Positions 39,729-49,310 of a stretch of 64,000 bases of DNA are shown in pieces. The translations under genes and the position numbers were made by a program. Each line of letters begins with the position of its first letter. Position 1 is the stretch's first letter. Source of the DNA: VXNE01 sp965116625 (lineage in GTDB: Bacteria; Pseudomonadota; Gammaproteobacteria; Pseudomonadales; Azotimanducaceae); NCBI GenBank assembly GCA_965116625.1, contig OZ220717.1, positions 992,001 to 1,056,000 of the forward strand, in the 5' to 3' direction. A model generated the notes under the pieces. That model ran no database searches. It saw only the letters and a list, made by a program, of their open reading frames with translations, and was not told the origin of the DNA.

Positions 39729-42437
39729 ATGAATTTCCGACTATCCATAGCTTACTGTGCCTTTGGCATGTTCGCCGTTTCAGGCGCCTACGCCGCTGAT
39801 GCTGCAGAAGATGCAGGCGCGGTGGATGCGGATGAAGCCGAATACTACGACGAAGAGATCATCGTCACCGCGGAGAAACGTGAGGAGAACATCATGGATG
39901 TGCCGCTCACGGTTTCCGCCTTCAGTAGCGAAATGATCGAAGAATTGGGAATGACCAACGAACTCGACCTCGAACAGATGGTGCCGGGGCTGCAGTTCAG
40001 CGATGAGACCGAGAAGACGGGGCATGGCACGGTCATCCGGGGTATCGGCTCGAGGCTGTCGGGCGAGCAGCACAGCGACCTTGCGGTCGCAACCTATGTG
40101 GATGGCGTCTATAGCCATTCGGCTACCGGCATTGCGCCGAATCTCTTTGACGTGGAGCGTGTCGAAGTCGGTCGTGGTCCCCAGGGAACGCTCCACGGCC
40201 GCAATTCCATTGCCGGCTCGATCAGCTATTTCACCAAGAGACCCACGCCCGAATGGGACGTCAATATCCTGACCGAGTTCACCGACCAGTTTACCCAGCG
40301 GTACAACGCCGCATTTGGCGGACCACTCGGCGAGTATTTGAGCTTTCGCCTGACCGGTGGGTTCTACGAAGGCGACGGCGCGCAGAAGAACCACGGCCTG
40401 GGTGAAGACTACGACGCACCCGAAGAAATCAGCTACGCGCCGCAGCTTCGATTCAAGACCGACCGTATCGACGTCAATCTCCGTTATGCGCTATCGGACG
40501 ACACGGGGATCGAGAGAACGAACCTCCTGCTGTACCAGCCAAACCGGGACCAGCCCTTCGAATGTGAATGGACTGACCTGCCAGGAAGCGATGCGGCGGA
40601 CGTGTTCAACAACGTGAGGGAGGGTGACTTCCCGGGAACGATCAATGGCCAGCCCTTCGATTGCTTCGGTTCAGCGGATGCACCTACCAACCCGTGGTAC
40701 CGGGCTGCATTGGCCAATCCGGCCGTCGAAGACTGTCCGCCCGGGGTTCTTGCGAACGGCTGCGATAGCCTGAGGAACGAGGTCGTGATGAATCGCACCG
40801 GGGGCAACGATACGACCCGCGAAAGCTGGACCGTGAATGCCAGCTTCGATATCACGGAATCACTGACCCTGCGCTATACGGTCGGGGCGAGCGACCTTGA
40901 CCAGACGAGCTGGAAGGATGGTGACTACAGCAGTCGGGTCGGCAGCGCGGCAGACCCTCATCTGGCGGCGGATGGCGGCGTGCCTTTTGAGGATATCTTC
41001 CGGTTTGCACCGTATTTCAACGACAACAAGTCGCACGAGCTGCAGCTCTTCTCCAACTTTTCGGGCCCGTTCAATTTCATCCTGGGCTACTTCCAGTACG
41101 AGAACACGACCTACTGGGAAACCTCGGTGGAGAATTTCGGTTTCGCGGGACGTGACATCAACAACGAAGCCAATGCGCGGGCCGCCGGCTATGCAAGTTG
41201 CGCGGAGGCCTATGCGGACAACCAGGGCTGGTTCGTATGGGAGCCAGACTACGGCGTGAGGTGCCGGGAGGATGGCTTCAATCGGAACACCAACTTCAAC
41301 ACGGAGGCGTGGTCCGAAACCCGGGCAGTGTTCGCCAGCGCCGATTACCGGTTCAACGAACAGTGGGCAGTTTCCGCCGGCGCGCGCTGGACCGAGGATA
41401 CGAAGGGGCGTGACCAGGACTTCTTCTGGGAAGCGCTGCAGATTTGGGACATTGCCGGAACTCCGGACGACACCTCCGATGACATCGTGCTGCTTTGGGA
41501 TGCGTCCTCAAAACCGACCCTCCTCGAAAGCGATCAGAACCCGAGTTGGTCGGACATCATCTGGAATGTCAGCGTGGAGTACCGTCCAACGGATGACACC
41601 ATGTACTACGGGCGTATTTCCACGGGCTTCCGCGCCGGCGGTTTCAACTCGGCTTCCGGGTTCAACCCACCGATCGAGGAGGAGACCCTGATCAACTACG
41701 AGGTCGGGGTGAAGGGCCTCTACCTGGACCGGCGTCTGAACGTTCGTGCCGGGGCATTCTTCGAGGCATACGACAATTTCCAGCATACGGCCACCACGTT
41801 CCATCCAAATCCGAACCCGACCATGGATTCTCCGCTGGTGGAATTCACCGACAATATCGACGGTACCACCATCTGGGGTCTCGAAGTGGAATCCACTTTC
41901 TACCTCGCCGAGAAGTGGCGCCTGAGTGGCTTCTATGCGTATCTCGGCTCCAGTCTGGGTGAGTTCTCCGCCATCGTGCAGGGCAATCCAAACGTGCGGT
42001 TCATCGAGTGGGAGTACATCGATGTCGAAACGAATACCCCGCGGACCAACATTATTCGGGAACCTCAGAATTACGCTGGTGGCAGGCTTCCAATACAGCC
42101 CAGACACAAGGGAGCGGCGACGCTCAGCTACAAGACTCCCCTCGACTACATGGGTGGCGGCACATTGCAGCTGTTGGGTAGTCTGAGTTACACGGGTGAG
42201 CGGTTCCCGTACGCGCAGAACATCGAGTCACAGGCAATGGCAGCCTACCGGCGGCTTGACCTGCGGGCGGGCTGGACTCCTGTCGAAGCAAACTGGAGCG
42301 TAGTGCTTTATGTGCAGAACGCCCTGAATCAGGTCGGCCTGATCGAATACCTGCCGTCCAACACCAATAGCGGTGCAGCCGTGGGCGCGCTTACGGAAGC
42401 CCGTCAGTTTGGCGTCCAGGTACGCTGGAATCCGTAA
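39729..42437 (+). CDS. TonB-dependent outer-membrane receptor
   Basis: 902 residues with a signal peptide (ending SGAYA), an acidic spacer, a TonB box-like DEEIIVTAEKR, the plug domain (IMDVPLTVSAFSSEMIEELG to GTLHGRNSIAGSISYFTKRP) and a 22-strand barrel ending GVQVRWNP without the usual terminal Phe. Plug and start follow the large IPR000531-type receptors of marine and caulobacter-like bacteria that take up glycans, steroids or aromatic compounds rather than siderophores. GGAGG lies seven bases before the ATG. It opens a five-gene cluster; the next gene begins 90 bases later. Confidence 0.93.
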   Translation: MNFRLSIAYCAFGMFAVSGAYAADAAEDAGAVDADEAEYYDEEIIVTAEKREENIMDVPLTVSAFSSEMIEELGMTNELDLEQMVPGLQFSDETEKTGHGTVIRGIGSRLSGEQHSDLAVATYVDGVYSHSATGIAPNLFDVERVEVGRGPQGTLHGRNSIAGSISYFTKRPTPEWDVNILTEFTDQFTQRYNAAFGGPLGEYLSFRLTGGFYEGDGAQKNHGLGEDYDAPEEISYAPQLRFKTDRIDVNLRYALSDDTGIERTNLLLYQPNRDQPFECEWTDLPGSDAADVFNNVREGDFPGTINGQPFDCFGSADAPTNPWYRAALANPAVEDCPPGVLANGCDSLRNEVVMNRTGGNDTTRESWTVNASFDITESLTLRYTVGASDLDQTSWKDGDYSSRVGSAADPHLAADGGVPFEDIFRFAPYFNDNKSHELQLFSNFSGPFNFILGYFQYENTTYWETSVENFGFAGRDINNEANARAAGYASCAEAYADNQGWFVWEPDYGVRCREDGFNRNTNFNTEAWSETRAVFASADYRFNEQWAVSAGARWTEDTKGRDQDFFWEALQIWDIAGTPDDTSDDIVLLWDASSKPTLLESDQNPSWSDIIWNVSVEYRPTDDTMYYGRISTGFRAGGFNSASGFNPPIEEETLINYEVGVKGLYLDRRLNVRAGAFFEAYDNFQHTATTFHPNPNPTMDSPLVEFTDNIDGTTIWGLEVESTFYLAEKWRLSGFYAYLGSSLGEFSAIVQGNPNVRFIEWEYIDVETNTPRTNIIREPQNYAGGRLPIQPRHKGAATLSYKTPLDYMGGGTLQLLGSLSYTGERFPYAQNIESQAMAAYRRLDLRAGWTPVEANWSVVLYVQNALNQVGLIEYLPSNTNSGAAVGALTEARQFGVQVRWNP

Positions 42438-42474
42438 GACGCGGCAGGGAGCAGTCGCTCAAGTTGATCGAGAC

Positions 42475-42494
42475 GCGGCCCCGTACGGGGCCGC
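42475..42494. terminator. Perfect GC-rich palindrome after the receptor gene
   Basis: GCGGCCCCGTACGGGGCCGC, a 20-base perfect palindrome starting 37 bases after the receptor stop. No T run. It may stop part of the transcription or protect the receptor mRNA so that the receptor is made in excess of the following genes. Confidence 0.5.
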
Positions 42495-42527
42495 ATCTCA
42501 TTTGGGCGGACTGTCCGGGTGGATCCG

Positions 42528-44156
42528 ATGCGGCACTTCACGGTTTTGGTCGTTCTCACGCTGGTGGCGTGCGGCGGTGGGGGCGGCGGCGGAGGACCCA
42601 ACCCCCCAGTCCCGCCGACTCCCCCTGCCCCTCCGGATGAACCGGGTATCGTCTTTACCCGCGAACCGAATGCGGGTCTTCGGCGCGTGTTCGGCGATAC
42701 CAGCAACGATTTCGAGTTGGCGAGCGGCGGAGTCGCGGCTTCGGACTACGACGGCGACGGCGATGTCGACCTGCTCCTGGTTGGCGGCAATAGGGAACCC
42801 AATCACCTGTATGCGAACCAGGGGGACGGCACTTTCGTTGAGATGGCTGCCGACGTCGGACTGGACATCGTCAACTGGGGCAGCGGACCCGCGTTCGGCG
42901 ACATCGACGCCGATGGCGATCTCGATCTGTTTATCGGGGCAATCGACGGTGCGGTTTTCCTGTTCGAGAACCGGCTGAACGAGGCAGACGCTGCCTTTGT
43001 CGACATTACCGCGGGTTCGGGCATCATCCTGGACTCGTATGGCGCCATGTCCGCGACATTCTTCGACTACGACGCGGATGGTTTCCTGGACCTGTTCCTG
43101 ACGCACTGGGGAACGAGGAGGCGACCCGGAGAAGACACCGAGACCGTGTGGCGAAACAACGGCGACCGCACGTTCGAGAGCCGCAGCATCGAGACGGGCA
43201 TCGCGGAAGGGTTGATGGAAGATCACACCGACTGGAGCTTTACGGCGAACTTCAGCGACATCGATGGCGATGGCGATGGGGACCTGCTGATGTCGTCCGA
43301 CTACGAAACCAGCCAGGTATTGCTGAACAACGGCGACGGTACTTTTTCGAACGTAACCGACCGGGAGGTCATCGTTGACCAGGCTGGCATGGGCGGTGCG
43401 GTCGGCGACTTCGATAACGATGGCGACATGGACTGGTTTGTCACCTCGATCTACAACCTGGACATCGGCGAGAGTGGACTGCTGTTCGGCAACCGGCTAT
43501 ATCGCAACGACGGGGATGGAGTGTTTACAGACGTATCGGATGACTCGGCTACCCGCGACGGGGCGTGGGGATGGGGCGCCTGCGCCGCTGACTTTGACAA
43601 TGACACCCGCATCGATCTCGCCCATGTCAACGGTTGGCGAGGCTATTTCAGAAACGACCGCAGCGACGTCCGAAAGGACTATAGCGACGACCAGGTACGG
43701 TTGTTTCGCAACGTGGGAGAGTCCGGCATCCGCTTTGAGGAGCGCGCCGAGCAATCGGGCATCAACAACCGGAGCCAGGGGCGCGGCATCGCCTGTTTCG
43801 ACGCCGACCGCGACGGCGACATCGACATCGTGATCTCCAACAGCGCCGCCGACAACGTGGTCTTTTTCCGCAACGATACGGACACGAGCAATCACTATCT
43901 CGCGATCAGGCTCGACGCTGCGGGCACGAACACGTTCGGTGTCGGCGCGCGTATCACGCTGTCAACTGACGATAGTGTCACGCAGGTGCGAGAGCTGGGC
44001 GGAACCAACCACTACGTTTCGCACGGTCCGTACGAGGTGCATTTCGGCATGGGCAGCGCGACCCGCGCCGACGTCACGGTACGATGGCCAGGCGGTGGGA
44101 CGACCATGCTCACCGCCGTCGAAGCCGACCAGTTGCTGACCATCAGGCAGGAGTAG
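42528..44156 (+). CDS. FG-GAP/ASPIC (CRTAC1-family) lipoprotein 1
   Basis: 542 residues. Lipobox LTLVAC followed by a run of eight Gly and a Pro-rich linker. Then repeated FG-GAP/VCBS calcium-binding units (DYDGDGDVDLLLVGG, DIDADGDLDLFIGA, DYDADGFLDLFLTH, DIDGDGDGDLLMS, DFDNDGDMDWFV, DADRDGDIDIVIS) forming a beta-propeller, and a C-terminal ASPIC/UnbV domain (FGVGARITLSTDD to VTVRWPGGGTTML). Probably lipid-anchored, facing periplasm or surface, binding Ca2+. ATG 42528 follows GGGTGGA; GTG 42519 is possible. Stop is three bases before the next start. Confidence 0.85.
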   Translation: MRHFTVLVVLTLVACGGGGGGGGPNPPVPPTPPAPPDEPGIVFTREPNAGLRRVFGDTSNDFELASGGVAASDYDGDGDVDLLLVGGNREPNHLYANQGDGTFVEMAADVGLDIVNWGSGPAFGDIDADGDLDLFIGAIDGAVFLFENRLNEADAAFVDITAGSGIILDSYGAMSATFFDYDADGFLDLFLTHWGTRRRPGEDTETVWRNNGDRTFESRSIETGIAEGLMEDHTDWSFTANFSDIDGDGDGDLLMSSDYETSQVLLNNGDGTFSNVTDREVIVDQAGMGGAVGDFDNDGDMDWFVTSIYNLDIGESGLLFGNRLYRNDGDGVFTDVSDDSATRDGAWGWGACAADFDNDTRIDLAHVNGWRGYFRNDRSDVRKDYSDDQVRLFRNVGESGIRFEERAEQSGINNRSQGRGIACFDADRDGDIDIVISNSAADNVVFFRNDTDTSNHYLAIRLDAAGTNTFGVGARITLSTDDSVTQVRELGGTNHYVSHGPYEVHFGMGSATRADVTVRWPGGGTTMLTAVEADQLLTIRQE

Positions 44157-44159
44157 CTA

Positions 44160-46019
44160 TTGGGTGGTTTTCGGAACTGGTTTCCTGGCACGCTTAAGAT
44201 CGAGGTTGCCGCGGTCGCGGCATTCCTGCTCACACACAGTGGCGTGTCTGCCAATGAATTCCTCGACTCGCTGGAATTCCGGCACGGTATCGCCTTCTAC
44301 CACGACCTCAAGTATCCCGCCGACTTCCAGCATTTCGACTATGTCAATCCCAACGCGCCGAAAGGCGGCAGGCTGGTGTTGCCGACGCAGACCAGTTTCA
44401 ATTCGCTGGCCGCGACAGGCGACTTCGGCACGCCGCCGCCCGGCGCGTTCTGGCATACCCTGGACAGGCTGGTGGAACGTGCCGGCGACGAACCCAGCGC
44501 CTTCTATGGCATGTTGGCGGATGGTCTTGCGGTAACGCCTGACCAGAGGACCGTCGTGTTCAGAATCCGTCCCGGGGCAAGGTGGCATGACGGCACGCCG
44601 ATCACGTCGCGGGATGTGGCCTTCACCGTCGCCCTTCGCAAGTCCGAAATCGAGGGTGGGATGTTCTTTGCCTTCGTCGAGAGTGCCGAGGAGATCGATG
44701 ATCGTCATGTTGCGTTGCACCTGCACGAGCCTCTCGCACCGAGCGACATCATCACGATTCAATGGATGCCGATCCTGTCGGCGCACTACTGGTCAGAACG
44801 TGATCCTGCCGAGGTGACGATGCGAGTGCCGCTCGGCAGTGGCCCTTATCGCATAGCGTCGATCGAACAGGGGCGCTACGTGGAATACGAACGGGTCGAG
44901 GACTACTGGGGCCGGGATATTCCCGCGGCTCGGGGGCGCTACAACCTCGATGTGTTGCGCTATGAGGTTTACCGCGACGCCACGGTGGTTCGTGAAGCGC
45001 TGCGCAAGGGGCTCATCGATGTATGGACAGAGCAGGACTTCCGCTACTGGCACAGCGCCTACGACACGCCTGCCCTGGAGAAGGGCTGGCTGAAGAAGAT
45101 CCGCCGCAACTTCGGTATCGAGATCGGGATGCGCCGCATCATCACGTTCAACCTGCGCAGGGCGCAGTTCGCAGATCGGCGGGTGCGCCGGGCGCTGACC
45201 CTGGCCATGGATTTCGAATGGTGGAACCGGACGCTGCAATTTGGCTATGCCCGGCGCGCGCACAGCTACTGGCCGGACACGGAACTCGCTGCCGTTGGCC
45301 TGCCCAGCCCGGACGAACTCGCCCTCCTGACGGAGTTCCGGGACCAGTTGCCCCCTGAGCTATTCACTCAGCCGTTTCGGTTTGCCGAGGTAGAGACACC
45401 GGCACAACATCGCGCCAATCTGTTGCAGGCGCGTGAACTGCTTATGGAGGCGGGCTGGGCAATCACCGATGGCGTATTGCGTAGCAGGGACGGTGAGCCG
45501 TTTGAACTCGAATTCCTGTCGCAGAATCCCGAGGATGCGCGCCTCCTTTTGCCCTATTTTGTGCAACTGGAGCGACTTGGCATCACAGCCAGTATCCGCC
45601 TGACGGAATCCACCCAGTTCATCAACAGGCTGCGTGGTTTCGATTTCGACGCAATGCTGCGCGACAGCACCATCCTGATGCCTCCTATCATCGAACTGAA
45701 GCCGTTTTTCCATACTGAATCGGCCGTAATGCCGCTATCGAGGAATCCCGGAGGCATCAGCCATCCGGTGGTGGACGTTCTGGTCGAAAAGGCGATTCTC
45801 GCAAGGACAATGCGAGAGGTGATCGCAGTCTGCCGCGCCCTTGATCGTGTCCTGCTGTGGGAGTATTTCCAGCTTCCGCTCGATGCGGTGGCTCGCCCTA
45901 GGACGGTCTACTGGGACAAGTTCGGCCGGCCTGACTTCGAGCCGAAGTACTGGCCCCCGTTTCCGGATGGATGGTGGTACGACCCCGGGAAAGCGGCGCG
46001 GATCGAGCTTGGGAACTGA
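44160..46019 (+). CDS. YejA-like extracellular solute-binding protein, family 5
   Basis: 619 residues. Signal-like N-terminus (IEVAAVAAFLLTHSGVSA), then HGIAFYHDLKYPADFQHFDYVNPNAPKGG and the family core (IRPGARWHDGTPITSRDVAFTV and LGSGPYRIASI). A paralogue of the protein at 17944 with the same length and order. TTG start with AGGAG six bases upstream. It has no ABC permease neighbours; instead it is sandwiched between ASPIC and TPR lipoproteins behind a TonB receptor, implying that the receptor cargo reaches it in the periplasm. Ligand probably a peptide or peptide-like compound, by family only. Confidence 0.85.
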   Translation: MGGFRNWFPGTLKIEVAAVAAFLLTHSGVSANEFLDSLEFRHGIAFYHDLKYPADFQHFDYVNPNAPKGGRLVLPTQTSFNSLAATGDFGTPPPGAFWHTLDRLVERAGDEPSAFYGMLADGLAVTPDQRTVVFRIRPGARWHDGTPITSRDVAFTVALRKSEIEGGMFFAFVESAEEIDDRHVALHLHEPLAPSDIITIQWMPILSAHYWSERDPAEVTMRVPLGSGPYRIASIEQGRYVEYERVEDYWGRDIPAARGRYNLDVLRYEVYRDATVVREALRKGLIDVWTEQDFRYWHSAYDTPALEKGWLKKIRRNFGIEIGMRRIITFNLRRAQFADRRVRRALTLAMDFEWWNRTLQFGYARRAHSYWPDTELAAVGLPSPDELALLTEFRDQLPPELFTQPFRFAEVETPAQHRANLLQARELLMEAGWAITDGVLRSRDGEPFELEFLSQNPEDARLLLPYFVQLERLGITASIRLTESTQFINRLRGFDFDAMLRDSTILMPPIIELKPFFHTESAVMPLSRNPGGISHPVVDVLVEKAILARTMREVIAVCRALDRVLLWEYFQLPLDAVARPRTVYWDKFGRPDFEPKYWPPFPDGWWYDPGKAARIELGN

Positions 46020-46020
46020 A

Positions 46021-47418
46021 TTGACCAACCGGGTCCCTGGACGCTTCGCTCTGCTGGTAGCCCTGCTGGCCGCGTTCTCCTGCTCGATGGAGGAACAGGT
46101 GGCTGGACCGGTCGAACCGCCGGTTGAAGTGGTTCTCGATCATTCCGCACCAGAAGTCGTCGAACTCATTGACTCGCTGCTCAAGAGAGCCAGGGGCCTC
46201 CCGACGAGCGCTTCCCGGCGTGGGGAGCTTGGCATGGTCTACGAGGTGAATGGCTTCCCGGACGCTGCCTTCTCCAGCTATGTGCAGGCTGAGGCCCTCG
46301 ATCCGGATGACGCCAGGTGGCCGTATTTCCAGGCGCTGCTTCTTGCAGACCGGGGCCAGCAGCAACTTGCCGTTGCCGCGCTGGATCGTGCCATTGCCAT
46401 CGATGCCAGTTACGGGCCTGCATGGGTGCACAGGGGCACCTGGTTGCTTGACCTGGGGAAACCGGCCGTGGCCCTGGAAGCGTTTGCCCAGGCCGAGTCA
46501 CTGGGCGCAGGTCCCGTGGCGATCGTTGGTCTGTCGCGTGTCGCGCTGCACCAGGGACGGCCTGGTGATGCCGTGGCTTTGCTCGAGCCGCTGTCGCGAG
46601 AGTTCAGACACCCCGTCGTCTTTCAGTTGCTCGGCCGCGCGTATCGGGAATCTGCCCGAATCGACGACGCGCGCATCGCTCTCGCGCGGGGAAGGACGCT
46701 ACGGCAGTTGCAACTGGAAGATCCCTGGCACGAGAGCAAGCAACGGTATGAGGTCAGTTTCATTCACCGGGCCAGCCACGCGCAGGAGATGATTCAGCAA
46801 GGCAAGCCGGGAAAGGCCATCGCAATATTGGAAGCACTCATCGAACAGCAACCGGACAACAGGGTCGTCATCAGCAACCTGGCGACTGCCTATCGCCGTG
46901 ACGGCGATCCCATTCGGGCCTTCCAGTTGCTGCGCAGGGCGCTTGAGTCGGATCCTGGCTACTACCCGTTCCACGTCGGTATCGCTGACTATTACAGGGA
47001 TCGCGGTAACGTCGATTCTGCACTCATGCACGTCGATCGTGCCCTGAAGCTGGAACCTGAACTCGCCACTTTGCACAGCAAGAGAGGTCTGCTGCTGCAC
47101 CAACAGGACAAACCGGACGCGGCGCTCGCGGCATTCGATACGGCGATCCGTTACGACCCGGGAAGCCGCGAGGCATTCATGTACGCGGGCCAGGTGGAAG
47201 CCGGGCTGAAGCGATGGCCGCAGGCAATCGAGAGGTATGAGGGCGCGGTGCGCGTTGACCCATCGTATGCGCCCGGCTATCTGAACCTGTCTGCGGTCCT
47301 GGCTTTCGCGAGTCGTTTCGAGGAGGCTCGCGCGGCCCTGCTGCAGGCCCGGCAACTTGAAACCCATCCGCGTGAGGTGGAGTCCGCCCTTGCCAGGTTG
47401 GCGGAAATGGAACGTTGA
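46021..47418 (+). CDS. TPR-repeat lipoprotein
   Basis: 465 residues. Hydrophobic leader ending AAFSC, a possible though weak lipobox. At least eight tetratricopeptide units follow, for example ELGMVYEVNGFPDAAFSSYVQAEALDPDD, ALDRAIAIDASYGPAWVHRGTWLLDLGKPAVALEAF and HSKRGLLLHQQDKPDAALAAFDTAIRYDP, a scaffold for protein contacts. The TTG start lies one base after the stop of the binding protein, and its TGA overlaps the ATG of the next ASPIC gene. Pairing of a TPR protein with CRTAC1-type proteins recurs in such loci. Exact role unknown. Confidence 0.8.
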   Translation: MTNRVPGRFALLVALLAAFSCSMEEQVAGPVEPPVEVVLDHSAPEVVELIDSLLKRARGLPTSASRRGELGMVYEVNGFPDAAFSSYVQAEALDPDDARWPYFQALLLADRGQQQLAVAALDRAIAIDASYGPAWVHRGTWLLDLGKPAVALEAFAQAESLGAGPVAIVGLSRVALHQGRPGDAVALLEPLSREFRHPVVFQLLGRAYRESARIDDARIALARGRTLRQLQLEDPWHESKQRYEVSFIHRASHAQEMIQQGKPGKAIAILEALIEQQPDNRVVISNLATAYRRDGDPIRAFQLLRRALESDPGYYPFHVGIADYYRDRGNVDSALMHVDRALKLEPELATLHSKRGLLLHQQDKPDAALAAFDTAIRYDPGSREAFMYAGQVEAGLKRWPQAIERYEGAVRVDPSYAPGYLNLSAVLAFASRFEEARAALLQARQLETHPREVESALARLAEMER

Positions 47419-49310
47419 TGCGATCGGTTGTTGTCGCAGGCGCGTTGTCCCTGTTGGTGTCGGGCTGCGTCGAAAACCAGACGCAGACCAACGAGGTGCC
47501 GACACCCTGGTTCGAGGAACAGGCGGCGCAGCGTGGACTGGTCTTCCGGTATCAGTCGGGTCAATCGGAGAGCTATCTCTTTCCGGAAATCATGGGAGGC
47601 GGTGCGGCACTTGCGGACCTGGACAATGACGGTGATCTCGACGTTTACCTGGTTCAGGGCGGCGAACTGTTTGCCGACAGTCCCCCGGGCAACAAGCTGT
47701 TTCTCAACGCCGGTGACGGAAGTTTCGAGGAAGTCCCGGGCGGCGGCGGCGCGGCTGACACGGGTTATGGCATGGGCGTGGCGACAGGTGACTACGACAA
47801 TGACGGAGATGTCGATCTCTACGTGACGAACTTCGGCGCCAATGTGCTGCTCCGAAACAACGGCGCCGGTGAGTTCGAGGACGTCTCCGAGGCCGCGGGT
47901 GTCGCCGATCCCGGCTGGGGAACGGCGGCGTTGTTCCTCGATCTGGACCGGGACGAGGACCTTGATCTGTTCGTGGTCAACTACGTGAATTGGCGGCCTT
48001 CCATGGAAAGGCCCTGCTTTAACGAGAAGACCGCGTTACCCGACTACTGTTCGCCGAATCACTACGGGGCGCCGGCGCCGGACCGCCTGTATCGGAACAA
48101 CGGTGATGGGACCTTCACGGACGTATCGGAACAAGCGGGCCTTGCCGCGGCCTTCGGCAACGGGCTGGGCGCGGTGGGAACGGATGTTGACGGTGACGGA
48201 CTGTTCGACATTTTTGTCGCCAACGACGCCATGATGGATCAGCTCTGGCTGAATCGCGGCAACCTCCAATTCGAAGACGAAGCCCAGCTCTGGGGGTGTG
48301 CCGTGGATCAGCATGGTGTTGCCAAGGCGGGCATGGGGGTGGCGGCAGCGGATCATGACAACGATGGCGACCCGGACATTCTCGTGGTGAATCTCGGCGG
48401 AGAGACAGATTCGTTCTTCCGCAACACGGGCTCGTATTTCGAAGATGCGACGGTGTCAGTCGGATTGGCGACCGACAGTAGACGGTATACGCGATTCGGC
48501 GTGGCGCTGGCGGACTTCGACAACGATTCGGCACTGGATCTGTTCGAAGCGAACGGCGCCATCAGCCGTTCAAACCAGGAGAACATCGCCGCCGGCTATG
48601 CGGAACCGAACCTGCTTATGCGAGGGGGATCCCGATTCGAACTGGTCAATCCGCCAGGTGGGACCATCCAGCCATTGATCAATACCAGCCGCGGCCTGGC
48701 ACTCGGGGACATGGACAACGACGGTGGACTGGACCTGTTGATCGTCAACCGGGACGGACCGGCCAGTCTGCTAATCAACCAGGTGCGTGATCGCGGACAG
48801 TGGATTGGCTTTGCCGTCCTGAACGGCGAGGGCAGCAGCGTTCACGGCGCCGTGGTCTCGGGCGTCGTCGGCCCGGCCAGGGTCTATCGGGCCGCGCAGG
48901 CCGCAGGCAGCTATCTCGCGGCAAGCGATCCGCGCGTTCACTTTGGCCTCGGTGGCGAGACCCGGATCAGCGATGTTGTTGTGCGATGGCCAGACGGCAG
49001 TCGAGAGGGCTTCGGCGACTTCGAAGCGGGCCGGTGGGTGGACCTCAGGAAGGGCTCGGGTGTGTCTCTCGGTCAGGCGTTGCCGGGCGGGCTTGAAAGG
49101 CAGTCTGCGGCGTTGGCGCGTGGCCTGTCCCCTCCCCTCCCGACTGGCGCCGCTTTTTCGTCCACTGCTCCCCCATCCAGCACATGGCGACGAGGGCCAG
49201 TATCGCCAGCGGTCCCCAACGATTCACGAGGACCGGTTCGGCGTGCAGGAACGGAACGACAATCGCCAATGTGGCAAACACGGCTCCCATGCACAGGATC
49301 GTCTGGGTGA
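47418..49310 (+). CDS. FG-GAP/ASPIC (CRTAC1-family) lipoprotein 2
   Basis: 630 residues. Lipobox LLVSGC, then the CRTAC1 order: PWFEEQAAQRGLVFRYQSG, EIMGGGAALADLDNDGDLDVYLVQGG, GDYDNDGDVDLYVTNFG, DLDRDEDLDLFVVNYV, DVDGDGLFDIFVAND and more propeller units, closing with an ASPIC/UnbV domain (HFGLGGETRISDVVVRWPDGSREGFG) that ends near 49071. The last 80 residues are Arg/Pro/Ser-rich, lie antisense to the membrane-protein gene and look non-coding, so the original stop was probably lost by frameshift. ATG 47418 overlaps the TPR gene stop (TGATG). Confidence 0.82.
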   Translation: MRSVVVAGALSLLVSGCVENQTQTNEVPTPWFEEQAAQRGLVFRYQSGQSESYLFPEIMGGGAALADLDNDGDLDVYLVQGGELFADSPPGNKLFLNAGDGSFEEVPGGGGAADTGYGMGVATGDYDNDGDVDLYVTNFGANVLLRNNGAGEFEDVSEAAGVADPGWGTAALFLDLDRDEDLDLFVVNYVNWRPSMERPCFNEKTALPDYCSPNHYGAPAPDRLYRNNGDGTFTDVSEQAGLAAAFGNGLGAVGTDVDGDGLFDIFVANDAMMDQLWLNRGNLQFEDEAQLWGCAVDQHGVAKAGMGVAAADHDNDGDPDILVVNLGGETDSFFRNTGSYFEDATVSVGLATDSRRYTRFGVALADFDNDSALDLFEANGAISRSNQENIAAGYAEPNLLMRGGSRFELVNPPGGTIQPLINTSRGLALGDMDNDGGLDLLIVNRDGPASLLINQVRDRGQWIGFAVLNGEGSSVHGAVVSGVVGPARVYRAAQAAGSYLAASDPRVHFGLGGETRISDVVVRWPDGSREGFGDFEAGRWVDLRKGSGVSLGQALPGGLERQSAALARGLSPPLPTGAAFSSTAPPSSTWRRGPVSPAVPNDSRGPVRRAGTERQSPMWQTRLPCTGSSG

